NCBI GenBank assembly: GCA_014238425.1
Contig: JABABD010000040.1
Coordinates: 124,001-188,000, forward strand
Origin: Flavobacteriaceae bacterium
GTDB lineage: Bacteria > Bacteroidota > Bacteroidia > Flavobacteriales > Flavobacteriaceae
Direction: 5' to 3'
DNA length: 64,000 nucleotides
In this document: piece after piece, positions 54,788-64,000 of the stretch
Layout of the letters: every line of letters starts with the position of its first letter
Numbering within the stretch: the first letter of the stretch is position 1
Made by a program: the position numbers and the translations under genes
The notes under the pieces: generated by a model
What the model saw: the letters and a program-made list of their open reading frames with translations, nothing else
Databases searched by the model: none
Told to the model about the DNA's origin: nothing

Positions 54788-55159
54788 CTATTTTACGTAA
54801 GCAAACGATTGTGGCGGATGTAAATTAAAATCTTCTTTTAAACATTTAGGATTTTTATATATTTTTTTGTTTTTCACCTGAATTGCGAACCCCTTCTCTT
54901 TCTCTGAAAAATATTTATAAAAAAAATCTTCTGTAATTCCCGAATGGTCTCTTGTTAGATTCCATAAAGTATCTAAATCATTATTAAAAATTTTGCCGAT
55001 TTCAAACTCACCAATAACTTTCTGAACAGGTGATGAAGCATAAACAATTATAGATTTTACATTTTTATTCTTAAAAATAGCTTTTCTGAATTCAAATTTT
55101 TTGGTTCCATCAAATATTTTATATGCAAATTCAGGTTTAATCGATAATATAACTTTCAT
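54788..55159 (-). CDS. ASCH-domain protein
   Basis: 123 aa, one PUA-like ASCH domain: LSIKPEFAYKIFDGTKKFEFRK at the N-terminus (shown in two parts, LSIKPEFAYKIF and DGTKKFEFRK) and IIVYASSPVQKVIGEFEIG near residue 38. ASCH domains are thought to bind RNA or modified nucleotides, and some are nucleases or deaminases. It overlaps the upstream PIN-GNAT-EVE gene by 23 nt, a strong sign of shared function. No catalytic assignment is possible. Confidence 0.85.
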   Translation of the reverse strand: MKVILSIKPEFAYKIFDGTKKFEFRKAIFKNKNVKSIIVYASSPVQKVIGEFEIGKIFNNDLDTLWNLTRDHSGITEDFFYKYFSEKEKGFAIQVKNKKIYKNPKCLKEDFNLHPPQSFAYVK

Positions 55160-56639
55160 TAGCTCTAGCTTCTTTTAATATTAGTTCGAATTGATTATTG
55201 TTCAATGGTTCAAAACCACGTGGCGCATCTTGTATTATATTTAATTCTCTTAATCTCTTTAGATTAACTTTCGGCATTGGAAATGAGTCAATGTATAAAA
55301 AATTAACGATAAAAGGTCTATTGTTCTTATTCCAATTCCAAAACTTTCTTAATCCAGCATTATCAAATACACTCCTTTTTCGACAAAGTTCAATAAAGTG
55401 ATTTTCATCTCGAATCTCAGTCACAATATTTTCCACGACTCCAATAGTCGAAACGACTCCTGCGTAATGCCCACCAGTTCTGTAAAACAGAACTAAATCT
55501 CCACTATTCAGCCCTCTATTAAGCGAGCGAGAAATATACACTTTTTTTATAGCATTTCTATAAGGCTCGTTTTCAGAAAAATCTTGTGGTGATTCATTGT
55601 TTAAAATTGAATCAGGGAATAATTCGGTATGATATTCTGGATAAATTGGAACTATCCATTTTGACGTGTTTTTTGATACAGATGGGAAAGATATTTTTGG
55701 ATGCTTTAAATTTGGTGCCGTAATACATTTTCGAACAAATACTTGTTCGACACCATTTTCAGTTGTTTTTTCTCCCCAATGTTTAAAACCCCAATCTTCA
55801 AGTAAGTAGATTAGCCTTAATTGTTCATCTCTTTTATCGAAAATGGTAACATAAATTTCCTCAACCTTATATTGTAGTGCATTGTCAAAAATTACTTTTA
55901 GAAAACGTTCTCCTAATTTAAACCCAGTAGATGTCACTTTAAAAGTCCCTATTTTAAGCCGTTTCTTTTGTGGAAATGCGGGCACAATATCATTGTAAAT
56001 TTCACCTGCACCTTCTTGTTTTAAATACAAAAATGCTTTCACATTTCCATCTGTGATACACACATAAGAAATATTGTCTGCTTTCTTGTTGAACCAATTA
56101 CCAAATTCACTGTAGTCCTGTTTAAATGAATCAAAAAACACATCATCAAGATTGATGTTACCAAAGTATTCTTTCTTAACTGCTAATACTTGATAGTTCT
56201 TTAATTCAGGATTTTCGGCAATACATTTTTCTAAAAAAGCGTCGATTTTGAAAACCTTTTCTGCACAGCCCAATAAGTTAGCCTTTCTATGAATACCTCT
56301 GTCTTCAGTTATCAAATAGTCTACACGGTTATTATAAACCTCCTTTACGATACTAGTATCTATAGAGTCGTTACGCGAATTATCTGATTGTCGAATTTGG
56401 GTTAAAAGTTGGTCATCTTGCGATTCGGTTTTTAAAAGATTGTAGTTATCAATCTTAATTTTCATTGTTTTAACAACATCCTCATCATGATGTCCAGAAA
56501 TCTCCAGAATAGTGAGCGGATGGACACATTTTTCATATTTTAATCTATCAAGCCAGTTGAAAAGTAGTCCGATATCTTCGTTTACAACTCGATTTGCTTC
56601 TCTATGAATAATAATGTTAGTGTCTATTAGTATTCTCAT
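55137..56639 (-). CDS. PIN nuclease - GNAT - EVE/ASCH-like three-domain fusion
   Basis: 500 aa. Residues 1 to about 140 are a PIN-type nuclease with acidic residues Asp6 (ILIDTNII), Glu46 (LTILEISGH), Asp94 (DSIDTSI) and Asp113 (ITEDRGIH). About 155-305 is a GNAT-like acyltransferase (KVTSTGFKLGERFLKVIFD; EDWGFKHWGE). About 365-495 is a PUA-like EVE/ASCH domain (SGDLVLFYRTGGHYAGVVSTI, shown as SGDLVLFYRTGG and HYAGVVSTI). The combination suggests an RNA-cutting enzyme guided or gated by binding of a modified base or tRNA. It overlaps both neighbours. The system is not one I recognise. Confidence 0.8.
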   Translation of the reverse strand: MRILIDTNIIIHREANRVVNEDIGLLFNWLDRLKYEKCVHPLTILEISGHHDEDVVKTMKIKIDNYNLLKTESQDDQLLTQIRQSDNSRNDSIDTSIVKEVYNNRVDYLITEDRGIHRKANLLGCAEKVFKIDAFLEKCIAENPELKNYQVLAVKKEYFGNINLDDVFFDSFKQDYSEFGNWFNKKADNISYVCITDGNVKAFLYLKQEGAGEIYNDIVPAFPQKKRLKIGTFKVTSTGFKLGERFLKVIFDNALQYKVEEIYVTIFDKRDEQLRLIYLLEDWGFKHWGEKTTENGVEQVFVRKCITAPNLKHPKISFPSVSKNTSKWIVPIYPEYHTELFPDSILNNESPQDFSENEPYRNAIKKVYISRSLNRGLNSGDLVLFYRTGGHYAGVVSTIGVVENIVTEIRDENHFIELCRKRSVFDNAGLRKFWNWNKNNRPFIVNFLYIDSFPMPKVNLKRLRELNIIQDAPRGFEPLNNNQFELILKEARANESYIID

Positions 56640-57160
56640 AATCTTCTTAAATGTTCGTAAGTTGAACTTGTATCCCCATCTATGATTTTAAATAAAGGTA
56701 TTTTTAATTTCTTCGAAATGTAGTTAGCATGCTCAATTTCCATTTGTTGCATTTTTTTGAGAATACTTAGTTGGTAATTTGAATTATCTCTTTGCTTTAA
56801 TCTTTCATAAATTATTTCAGGTTCACAGGTCAAAAGTATTATTGACTTTGGTTGAATTCCAGTAAATGTAGATTCATCAATTTTTTTGGGCTCTCCATTA
56901 GAGTTTAATAACGTAAAATGTCCATCAAGTAAATACTTTTTATTTGGTTCAATTATTTGATTTAAGTTAGCTAATAATCTTTCTTGGTTAGTTGCAAAAT
57001 TTTTAACTTTTTTATTTTTCAAATCACTTATTTCATTCCATTTGAGAACTTGACTTGCAGATAGATGTTCAAAATTGAATTTTTCCGCTAATTCTTTGCA
57101 AATAACTCCTTTACCTACTGCATGAATTCCTCCTACAAATATTATTTTTCTGTCATTCAT
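56636..57160 (-). CDS. P-loop kinase/ATPase of the adenylate-kinase-like group
   Basis: 174 aa. The Walker A motif is IFVGGIHAVGKGVICKEL at residues 6-23, with a LLDGHFTLL strand near residue 96 and a LID-like basic segment IIYERLKQRDNSNYQLS near 135. It resembles small nucleotide or polynucleotide kinases. It starts the three-gene overlapping set (4-nt overlap with the PIN fusion), so its substrate may be a nucleotide or RNA end handled by its partners. Substrate unknown. Confidence 0.8.
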   Translation of the reverse strand: MNDRKIIFVGGIHAVGKGVICKELAEKFNFEHLSASQVLKWNEISDLKNKKVKNFATNQERLLANLNQIIEPNKKYLLDGHFTLLNSNGEPKKIDESTFTGIQPKSIILLTCEPEIIYERLKQRDNSNYQLSILKKMQQMEIEHANYISKKLKIPLFKIIDGDTSSTYEHLRRL

Positions 57161-57255
57161 AGCTTTGGTTCAATGTTTTGTAACAATCTTTTGCATGAAG
57201 CATGAGGGCGAAAAAAAAAGCTGACTTACACAAATTATTTTTTGCTGGTATTATT

Positions 57256-58599
57256 TCATAATAGATTTTGTTCAAGAGCTATAAGTGCCATACCTCTAAG
57301 TTGGAACTTTACAACCTTTCCTTCAGTCTTTCTCAATAAAAGATTTTTGTCTCTTAATTTAGTTAAATGATTATGCAGAAAATCATTCTGATTTTTAACG
57401 CCAAATGCCTTAAAATCTTTATAATCAGTCACCCCAACAGATTTCTTTTCTCCAATCAGCTTTAAAAGCCCCTTTACTTCTTGACTTAAGTTTAGTCCAT
57501 TGAAATTCTCAGAAACTTTTTCATTCAATAAATTATTACAATTCTCTTCACCAATTTCATTTTTAACGAAGTAATTGCCCATCAATTCATTAAATAGTTT
57601 TTCTCCCCATCCATTGTCTAAATTGGCCATTGTAGTTCTTACTTTTCTAACTAAACTTAGACATATATCATGACAATATTTAAATACAAATCTTATCTCT
57701 CCGTTCGATGATTCAAATAGTTTAGTATATATGGATTCAGGTATTGGTGAAGACCCTTTATTTTTACCAGAATGAAACTTATCAACCCTCTGATCCACTG
57801 CTTTTTTCAAAGATTCAACAGAGATGGGTTTTAAATCAATACTGGCTGAAATTCTTTGAGAAACTCTGGGGTCTTTAGTCTGAATAAGGCTATTTAAGCC
57901 CGCTTGCCCTATCAATATCCACCAAACATTGTCAAGAGAAAAAAGAGTGTCTCTAAAGGTTATTAGAGACTCCCCAAGTTCATCTTCTTGTAAGTTTTCT
58001 ATGTTATCAAGAACTATAAAACAACCACTGAAATTTAAAACAGCAACTACTTCAGAAACCATTACTTCAATTACTTCAACTAAACCCTCATAAGTCGTTT
58101 CTTTAATTGAGGATACTGATACTTGTCTGCCAAAATTTCCACCATAGCCATAAACCGATAATCCAAGAGAATAACTCTCAGAAGATCTTTTGTTAATCCA
58201 TTCTGATATTTTTTTTGTTTCAGGAGGCAAAGTAGCTCCGGTCATGCTACAATAAGTTTGTATCGATTTACAAAGAGACTGAACGCACCTTTCAGCTATG
58301 AACCTTGGTTCATCATACGGATTGACAGGGCAAAGTTGCCTTGCAGCAAGAATTCTTGGCCCAAATGGTGCATGACCACTTTCCAATAAAAACTGCTGAA
58401 CATTAAAAAAGCTTGTTTTACCAACACCTGGAACTCCAGATAAGACCAAAATGCCTTCTTTATTTGAATCAATAGCATTTAAAAATTCAATTTGCTCTTC
58501 ATTTCGTCCCATTAAGAGGTCTACATCTTGTAGACTAACATTTAATGGTTTTGTATTATAAGGATTCTCACTAAATCCTAATCTTTCCCAAAACTCCAT
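57256..58599 (-). CDS. AAA+ ATPase with C-terminal winged helix
   Basis: 447 aa. N-terminal WERLGFSENPYNTKPL precedes Walker A LSGVPGVGKTSFF near residue 55, Walker B CFIVLDNIENL near 195, and a sensor segment VWWILIGQAGLN near 225. After about 370 a winged-helix DNA-binding region follows (LLKLIGEKKSVGVTDYKDF; HNHLTKLRDKNLLLRK). This looks like an Orc/Cdc6- or STAND-like stand-alone ATPase. It is separated from the kinase operon by 95 nt, same strand. Function unknown; defence or mobile-element biology is possible. Confidence 0.8.
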   Translation of the reverse strand: MEFWERLGFSENPYNTKPLNVSLQDVDLLMGRNEEQIEFLNAIDSNKEGILVLSGVPGVGKTSFFNVQQFLLESGHAPFGPRILAARQLCPVNPYDEPRFIAERCVQSLCKSIQTYCSMTGATLPPETKKISEWINKRSSESYSLGLSVYGYGGNFGRQVSVSSIKETTYEGLVEVIEVMVSEVVAVLNFSGCFIVLDNIENLQEDELGESLITFRDTLFSLDNVWWILIGQAGLNSLIQTKDPRVSQRISASIDLKPISVESLKKAVDQRVDKFHSGKNKGSSPIPESIYTKLFESSNGEIRFVFKYCHDICLSLVRKVRTTMANLDNGWGEKLFNELMGNYFVKNEIGEENCNNLLNEKVSENFNGLNLSQEVKGLLKLIGEKKSVGVTDYKDFKAFGVKNQNDFLHNHLTKLRDKNLLLRKTEGKVVKFQLRGMALIALEQNLL

Positions 58600-58791
58600 A
58601 TCAGATTAAATGGCCACACCTTTTTATAATCATTCTCATTATTTCAGTTTTATATTTACACAGAACTTATATCTACAATATGTATTTTTAACTCCTAAAA
58701 TGATAAATAAAAATTAATCAATTCAAAATAATATCAGTCAATAAAAACACCTTCGAAAGTAAGAAATGGCGCGTTCATATACCAAATATAA

Positions 58792-58814
58792 AACCTTAGT
58801 ATTTGTAGGGTTTT
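58792..58814 (-). terminator. Weak terminator-like hairpin after gapN
   Basis: AAAACC/GGTTTT arms (6 bp) around a loop of about 13 nt, followed on the minus strand by ATATTT. It lies past the gapN stop and would end the thr-gapN transcript. The rest of 58600-58848 shows no gene. Confidence 0.45.
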
Positions 58815-58848
58815 ACCTTATTTAGGCAAAAAAACGTAATCAAAAGAT

Positions 58849-60450
58849 TTAAAGTATATAATCCGTACTCACAAAATTAGATTTCTTTTTGTCTAGTAAT
58901 TCCTTAATAATGGCATTGTTATAATCGTTGTCTTTAGAAGCCACAAAAGTCCTAATGGAGAACGAGCGTAAGGCATCATGCACACTCAAGGTACTTACCG
59001 CAGAATCCTTTCTACCCGTAAACGGATATACATCAGGCCCACGTTGGCATGAGCTATTCAGGTTAACGCGACATACTAAATTAACCAAGGTATCAATGAG
59101 TGGTGCTAAGGTGTTTACGTCTTTACCAAACAGGCTTACCTGCTGTCCGTAATTAGACTCGGCAATATCATCCAATGGCTCGGCGATATCTTTAAAGGAC
59201 ATCACTGGTGTTACTGGCCCGAATTGCTCTTCGTCATAGACTTTCATGTCTTTGGTTACAGGATATAACACCGCTGGGAAACAGAAGTTCTCCGTGATCT
59301 CGCCTCCTTTTTTGTTAAGCACTTTAGCGCCTTTGGATGTTGCATCATCAATCAAGTCTTGGATATATTCTGGTTTGTTAGGCTCTGGTAAGGGTGTGAG
59401 TTTTACCCCATCTTCCCAAGGCAAACCAAAGGTCAGGGCATCCACACGCTCCGAAAAACGTTTGTTAAACTCATCCACAATGCTTTCGTGTACGTAGACG
59501 ATTTTCAAGGCGGTACAACGTTGTCCGTTAAAGGATAACGTACCTGCTAGGCATTCGTCAATGGTCAGATCTAAATCTGCATCTGGTAATACAATGGCTG
59601 GGTTTTTGGCTTCCAAACCGTATACCATACGCAAACGGTTTTGCTTTGGATGCAAGGCTTGTAATGCGTTAGCAGAAGAGCTATGCCCAATAAGTGCCAA
59701 GACATCTACTTTTCCTGTTTTCATGATTGGCGATGCAACTGCACGTCCACGACCGAATAATATATTGACAACGCCTTTTGGGAAACTTTCCTGAAAGGCT
59801 TCAATGAGTGGGGCAATCAGTAGCACACCAAATTTTGCTGGCTTAAAAATGGTGGTATTCCCCATGATCAATGCTGGGATCAACAAACAAAAGGTTTCAT
59901 TGAGCGGATAGTTATAAGGTCCTAAACACAATACAACTCCTAAAGGTCCACGACGGATATGTGCATGAATACCTGAATGCTTTTCGAACTTTGCAGAATC
60001 ACGATCCATCTGCTTATAGTCTTCAATAGTATCGTTGATGTAATCTATGGTTCTATCAAATTCCTTTTGAGCATCTGGATAGGTTTTACAGATTTCCCAC
60101 ATCAATAGCTTTACGACTTCATCACGCTTTGTTTTCATCTTTTCGACAAAGGTTTCCATGCACGCAATACGATCAGCCACTTTCATGGTTGGCCATTCAC
60201 CTTGTCCTTTATCATATGCTTTTACAGCCGCATCCAAAGCTGACAGCGCTTCTGGTTCTCCTAGATCTGGTGTAGACCCTAAGCGTGTTGGTCCAACCTT
60301 TCCGCTTTTATCTTCGGTACGAATAGGCGAATACACATCCGCTTTCGTGCCTTTCCATTGTATCAATTCACCATTTACCAAATAGTGTTCCTGTTCCAAA
60401 GTGTTTTCTATTTGAAATGCCTTTGGAATATCTGTTTGTTGTTGACTCAT
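58849..60450 (-). CDS. gapN: NADP-dependent glyceraldehyde-3-phosphate dehydrogenase (non-phosphorylating, GapN type)
   Basis: 533-aa aldehyde dehydrogenase-family enzyme. The catalytic Cys is in [17 protein letters not shown] near residue 315, the general-base Glu in [16 protein letters not shown] near 277, and [12 protein letters not shown] near 182 is typical of GapN. It would oxidise glyceraldehyde-3-P directly to 3-phosphoglycerate, yielding NADPH. It follows thrC by 11 nt, so it is co-transcribed with the threonine genes and could supply NADPH for ThrA. Confidence 0.9.
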   Translation of the reverse strand: MSQQQTDIPKAFQIENTLEQEHYLVNGELIQWKGTKADVYSPIRTEDKSGKVGPTRLGSTPDLGEPEALSALDAAVKAYDKGQGEWPTMKVADRIACMETFVEKMKTKRDEVVKLLMWEICKTYPDAQKEFDRTIDYINDTIEDYKQMDRDSAKFEKHSGIHAHIRRGPLGVVLCLGPYNYPLNETFCLLIPALIMGNTTIFKPAKFGVLLIAPLIEAFQESFPKGVVNILFGRGRAVASPIMKTGKVDVLALIGHSSSANALQALHPKQNRLRMVYGLEAKNPAIVLPDADLDLTIDECLAGTLSFNGQRCTALKIVYVHESIVDEFNKRFSERVDALTFGLPWEDGVKLTPLPEPNKPEYIQDLIDDATSKGAKVLNKKGGEITENFCFPAVLYPVTKDMKVYDEEQFGPVTPVMSFKDIAEPLDDIAESNYGQQVSLFGKDVNTLAPLIDTLVNLVCRVNLNSSCQRGPDVYPFTGRKDSAVSTLSVHDALRSFSIRTFVASKDNDYNNAIIKELLDKKKSNFVSTDYIL

Positions 60451-60461
60451 CGTAATTGTTT

Positions 60462-61760
60462 TTAAGAGAGCAAGTAGGTTTTTAGTTGCTCGTAATTAGA
60501 CATTTTAATACTCTGTTTTTCCTTATGCAGTACGGCTTCAATCTGCCGTGGCATTGGTATGTTATCCGAAATAGATTTCGGCATGACCGGTAAAAACTTA
60601 ATAGGATGTGCCGTTTCTAAAAACACACCATGAACATCCGTGTTGTCTTTAAGATACGCCTTTAGGGCCAAGTAGCCAATAGCACCATGTGGATCTGCTA
60701 TATAATTTGCTGACTCATAAAGATGATGTATGGCTTTAGTTGTTTCTACATCGGAATAGCTATATCCAGATAAATTTTGGCGCAATGCCGAGATATCGTT
60801 ATCATGCAATTCCTGAATACGTATAAAGTTACTAGGATCTCCTACATCCATTGCGTTCGAAATTGTCTGAACAGACTGTTTTGTATGATAATTACCGGTT
60901 TCGAGATATTCTGGCACGATATTATTGGCATTCGTCGCCGTTACAAAATGATGTACTGGCAAACCTAATCTCTGTGCCATCATGCCTGCACAAATATTGC
61001 CGTAGTTACCACTTGGCACTGAAAATACTAGTTTCTTACCGTTCGATTTCAAAGCTTTATACGCAAAGAAAAAGTAGAACATTTGAGGTAACCATCGCGC
61101 GATATTAATAGAATTGGCAGAGGTTAAGGTGCGTTTGCCTTTATAAGCTTCGTCTAAAAAAGCGGTCTTTACCATCGCTTGGCAATCGTCGAACGTGCCA
61201 TCGACTTCTAAGGCTACAATATTCTGCCCTAAAGTGGTCAGTTGTTTTTCTTGAATGTCGCTTACTTTTCCGCTAGGGTATAAAATAACGACATCTACAC
61301 CTTCAACACCTAAGAATCCGCTTGCCACGGCACCTCCAGTATCTCCAGAGGTTGCTACCAAAACCGTCACATTTTCTTGATTGGCTTTGTCTTTATTGAA
61401 ATAGCCAAGACATCGCGCCATAAATCGTGCTCCGACATCCTTGAATGCCATTGTTGGGCCGTGATATAATTCTAAAGCTGAAATATTGTCTTCAACCTTT
61501 TCCACAGGAAAATCAAAACTAAGAACCTCTTTTACAATCTGTTTTAGGTCTTGCTCAGGAATCTCATTACCGACGAATGGCGCGATCGCTTCAAAAGCAA
61601 TGGTATTATTGTCCAGATTTTCAATGTTATCGAAAAAATGTTGTGGTAAGGCATTTATCTCATTAGGAAAATACAAACCTTTATCCGGCGCTAGTCCTTT
61701 GACAACGGCCTCTTGAAACGACACATCAGGTGCCTGCTTATTTAAACTGTAATAGGTCAT
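60462..61760 (-). CDS. thrC: Threonine synthase
   Basis: PLP enzyme converting phosphohomoserine to threonine. 432 aa. The PLP lysine is in [18 protein letters not shown] near residue 108, [17 protein letters not shown] near 140, and [20 protein letters not shown] near 255. Separated from thrB by a 168-nt gap that carries repeat pair C. Confidence 0.96.
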   Translation of the reverse strand: MTYYSLNKQAPDVSFQEAVVKGLAPDKGLYFPNEINALPQHFFDNIENLDNNTIAFEAIAPFVGNEIPEQDLKQIVKEVLSFDFPVEKVEDNISALELYHGPTMAFKDVGARFMARCLGYFNKDKANQENVTVLVATSGDTGGAVASGFLGVEGVDVVILYPSGKVSDIQEKQLTTLGQNIVALEVDGTFDDCQAMVKTAFLDEAYKGKRTLTSANSINIARWLPQMFYFFFAYKALKSNGKKLVFSVPSGNYGNICAGMMAQRLGLPVHHFVTATNANNIVPEYLETGNYHTKQSVQTISNAMDVGDPSNFIRIQELHDNDISALRQNLSGYSYSDVETTKAIHHLYESANYIADPHGAIGYLALKAYLKDNTDVHGVFLETAHPIKFLPVMPKSISDNIPMPRQIEAVLHKEKQSIKMSNYEQLKTYLLS

Positions 61761-61789
61761 TTAATTATTCATGTGCATTTAGAAATTCT

Positions 61790-61903
61790 CGTCAATTCGA
61801 GTGAATTATGCGATTGCAATGAGCATAATTTGTATCGAGAATGAGAATTTCTATTTCACTTGTTCTCGATACGATTTTTGTGAAAAAATCACTCGAACTG
61901 ACG
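61790..61903. repeat. Variable-stem palindromic repeat pair C (thrB-thrC gap)
   Basis: C1 (61790-61841): CGTCAATTCGAGTG, hairpin AATTATGC...GCATAATT, TGTATCGAGAA. C2 (61863-61903): TTCTCGATAC, hairpin GATTTTT-GTG-AAAAATC (one extra A), ACTCGAACTGACG. Same arrangement as pair A. Confidence 0.85.
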
Positions 61904-61928
61904 TTCCTATAATACTTTACTTTCATCA

Positions 61929-62852
61929 TTATATCACTCTTGCTCCTGCCGTACTGATTCGTGAGACATAGATACTGAAATCTATTCCTGAATCTTTATA
62001 CACGGCATTCATGGCCTCTTTTACTTTATTAGCCGTTTCCATGCCTTCGCTCAATGCGAATATGGATGGTCCAGACCCTGAAATGCCAGCACCCAACGCA
62101 CCTGCATCAAGACTTGCTGATTTTACTTCATCAAAATGTGGAATCAATGCTTTTCTTGCCGGTTCCGCCACATGGTCTACAAGTGATCGTCCTATCAGGT
62201 CAAAATCACCAGCATGCAATCCGCTGATCAATCCACCAACATTTGCCCATTGAGATACTGCTGTTTTTAATGGGATCTCAGATGGCATAACTTTACGAGC
62301 ATCTTCTGTTTTAACTTCTATTTGTGGATGAATGATTGTTGCCACTAACTCATCTGGAGTCGGAATGGATACTATATCTAAAGGCTCATAGCTTCTTATT
62401 AAAACGAAACCGCCATAAATCGCAGCGGCCACATTATCGGCAATCGCAGAGCCACACGCAATCACTTCGCCTTGCATAGCGAATTTTGTGAGTTCTAAGT
62501 CGGAATACTTTTTGCCAAGTAGTTCATTTACGGCAAAGGCAGTTCCTGAAGCGCTAGCCGCACTACTTCCTAATCCGCTACCAGGTTTAAAGTTCTTGAA
62601 AATCTGAATATCTAATCCGAAATCAGCATGACTATCATTCAACATATTCTGAGCGACAACACCTGCCACATTCTTGCGCGCTTCAATGGGTAAATTAGCG
62701 CCTTCTATTTTAGAAATAACGACCTCCTTAGCATCAGTTTTCTTGAAAATCATCTCATCGCCGAGTGATTCCAACGCGAATCCCATGGCATCGAATCCGC
62801 AAGAGACATTAGCTACTGTTGCTGGTGAGAATATATTAATTTCGTTAGTCAT
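61929..62852 (-). CDS. thrB: Homoserine kinase
   Basis: GHMP-family kinase making O-phosphohomoserine. 307 aa. ATP loop PGSGLGSSAASASGTAF near residue 92, VSCGFDAMGFALES near the N-terminus, and LGAGISGSGPSIFALSE near 257 (third GHMP motif). The start directly follows the thrA stop, so thrA and thrB are coupled. Confidence 0.96.
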   Translation of the reverse strand: MTNEINIFSPATVANVSCGFDAMGFALESLGDEMIFKKTDAKEVVISKIEGANLPIEARKNVAGVVAQNMLNDSHADFGLDIQIFKNFKPGSGLGSSAASASGTAFAVNELLGKKYSDLELTKFAMQGEVIACGSAIADNVAAAIYGGFVLIRSYEPLDIVSIPTPDELVATIIHPQIEVKTEDARKVMPSEIPLKTAVSQWANVGGLISGLHAGDFDLIGRSLVDHVAEPARKALIPHFDEVKSASLDAGALGAGISGSGPSIFALSEGMETANKVKEAMNAVYKDSGIDFSIYVSRISTAGARVI

Positions 62853-64000
62853 CTAGTAGTTGGCCATTTTAATGATATCGGCAAATAATCCAGATGCCGT
62901 CACCTCTGCACCGGCTCCAGCTCCCTTAACTATAAGCGGTTGCTCGGGATAACGTTCGGTATAAAACATGACAATATTATCTTTGCCTGCCAAATTATGG
63001 AATGGGTGGCCAACAGGAATCTCCCTAAGACCGATCTGGGCCTTTCCTTTATTGTATTCAGCTACAAATTTTAATTGACAATTATTGGCTTTTGAAGATG
63101 CATAAATCTCTTGATAGTAGGTCTCATCCTCAACAAGTGTTTTATAAAAATCATCAACCGACTTAGCCTTTTTATTAGCTTTAGTTAAAAATGATTTGAT
63201 CTCAATATCATCGATTTCCATCGGAACACCATTTTCGCGTGCCAAGATCAGAATCTTACGTGCTACATCTATGCCACTTAGATCGATCCGAGGATCGGGT
63301 TCCGTATAGCCTTCAAATTGAGCCCGCTTTACAATGTCATGAAAGTTGGCTCGATCACTAAAATTATTGAAAATGAAATTCAAACTTCCTGATAGAACCG
63401 CTTGAATACTGGTTACCTTATCACCGGAAGCCACCAAATTATTTAGTGTATTGATAATAGGTAATGCCGCTCCAACGTTGGTTTCGAAGTGAAAGGCCGC
63501 ATTATATTTTAATGACAAACGTTTCAGTCTTTTATATTGCTCATAACTGCCAGAGCAGGCAATTTTACTACATGCCACAACAGCGATGCTTTCCTTTAGA
63601 TAATCATCATACATATCCGCGATGGACTCGTTGGCTGTTACATCTACAAAAATGCTATTCCGAAGATTTAATTCGACGACCTTTTCAAAAAAGCCTTTGG
63701 GACTGGATTTATCTGAAAAACTAAAGCCATCGACCCAATTGTCTAGATCAATTCCATTCCTGTTAAAAAACATAGACCTTGAGTTCGATATGCCAACAAC
63801 TCGCACATCTAATTGTAAATTCTCCTTTAAGAATTTACCTTGTTGTTGTATCTGGTCTATGAGACGTTCACCGACGTTACCTACACCTGTAATAAAGACG
63901 TTAAGTTGCTTGGTCTCTGTTTCGAAGAATCGTTCATGAAGCACATTTAATGCCTTCTTAACATCAACTTGATCGATGACTGCTGAAATATTACGTTCTG
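62853..64000 (-). CDS. thrA: Bifunctional aspartokinase/homoserine dehydrogenase I, 5' part outside window
   Basis: The frame is open to the window edge (first visible residues ERNISAVIDQVDVKKALN), so the apparent GTG start at 63944 is not real. The visible 382 aa hold the end of the ACT/regulatory region, then homoserine dehydrogenase: VFITGVGNVGERLIDQIQ, TANESIADMYDDYL, FETNVGAALPIINTL near the middle, and C-terminal GAGAGAEVTASGLFADI. The aspartokinase half lies beyond 64000. With thrB and thrC it is the threonine-branch enzyme, in contrast to the MetX fusion at 31.6-35.0 kb. Confidence 0.93.
   Translation of the reverse strand, partial: ERNISAVIDQVDVKKALNVLHERFFETETKQLNVFITGVGNVGERLIDQIQQQGKFLKENLQLDVRVVGISNSRSMFFNRNGIDLDNWVDGFSFSDKSSPKGFFEKVVELNLRNSIFVDVTANESIADMYDDYLKESIAVVACSKIACSGSYEQYKRLKRLSLKYNAAFHFETNVGAALPIINTLNNLVASGDKVTSIQAVLSGSLNFIFNNFSDRANFHDIVKRAQFEGYTEPDPRIDLSGIDVARKILILARENGVPMEIDDIEIKSFLTKANKKAKSVDDFYKTLVEDETYYQEIYASSKANNCQLKFVAEYNKGKAQIGLREIPVGHPFHNLAGKDNIVMFYTERYPEQPLIVKGAGAGAEVTASGLFADIIKMANY

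Noticed and set aside
45827..61903. Insertion sequences with terminal inverted repeats formed by the repeat pairs
   Set aside because: There is no transposase gene between or near the pairs, and each pair spans only about 110 bp.
63464..63944. GTG start at 63944 as the real beginning of the right-edge gene
   Set aside because: The frame stays open to the window edge with protein-like sequence, and the dehydrogenase half alone is not the normal form in this family.

Overview
The window is AT-rich chromosomal DNA from a member of the Bacteroidota, most likely a marine-type Flavobacteriaceae. The evidence is a gliding-motility ATPase (GldA), paired DUF3857/transglutaminase proteins, start codons without Shine-Dalgarno sequences, a promoter of the TTG-N20-TAnnTTTG type, an N-acyl-ornithine transcarbamylase route to arginine, a split MetH, and dispersed short palindromes typical of this group. 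No rRNA, tRNA, CRISPR array, transposase or phage gene was found.

Layout. (1) 1-8.0 kb: the 5' part of aroA, MazG, two DUF3857 proteins, a membrane hydrolase, dtd, rsgA and one small secreted protein. (2) 8.0-12.1 kb: an aromatic amino-acid operon (pheA, aminotransferase, tyrA, DAHP synthase/chorismate mutase) headed by an aromatic-rich leader peptide and a terminator/antiterminator pair, read here as ribosome-stalling attenuation. (3) 12.2-15.0 kb: gldA, a head-GIN lipoprotein and a PagL-like outer-membrane deacylase. (4) 15.0-36.8 kb: a long minus-strand sulfur and methionine region. It runs from a SAM-I riboswitch and metY, through a MetX-aspartokinase-homoserine dehydrogenase fusion, metZ and an Rrf2 regulator, to a sulfate-assimilation operon (cysH, cysD, cysN, sulfite reductase, siroheme genes, ferredoxin, its reductase, cysE, cysM, rhodanese). 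A second SAM-I riboswitch then drives split metH and metF. Together these genes take sulfate and aspartate to methionine. (5) 36.9-42.9 kb: a helical-repeat protein and the leuACDB operon. (6) 42.9-54.3 kb: a PLP decarboxylase bracketed by a duplicated terminator, then a complete arginine pathway (acyltransferase, argG, argC, proC, argD, argF', argB, deacylase, argH). (7) 54.3-58.8 kb: an accessory island. (8) 58.8-64.0 kb: thrA (cut by the window edge), thrB, thrC and gapN.

The strongest candidate for an undescribed system is the overlapping three-gene cassette at 54.8-57.2 kb: a P-loop kinase, a PIN-GNAT-EVE fusion and an ASCH protein. It sits beside an AAA+/winged-helix ATPase and a compact region of strong stem-loops. 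Other good candidates are the aromatic attenuator, the variable-stem repeats inside the arg and thr operons, an argB tail encoded by a repeat, and a probable Rrf2 operator just downstream of the sulfur-operon promoter.
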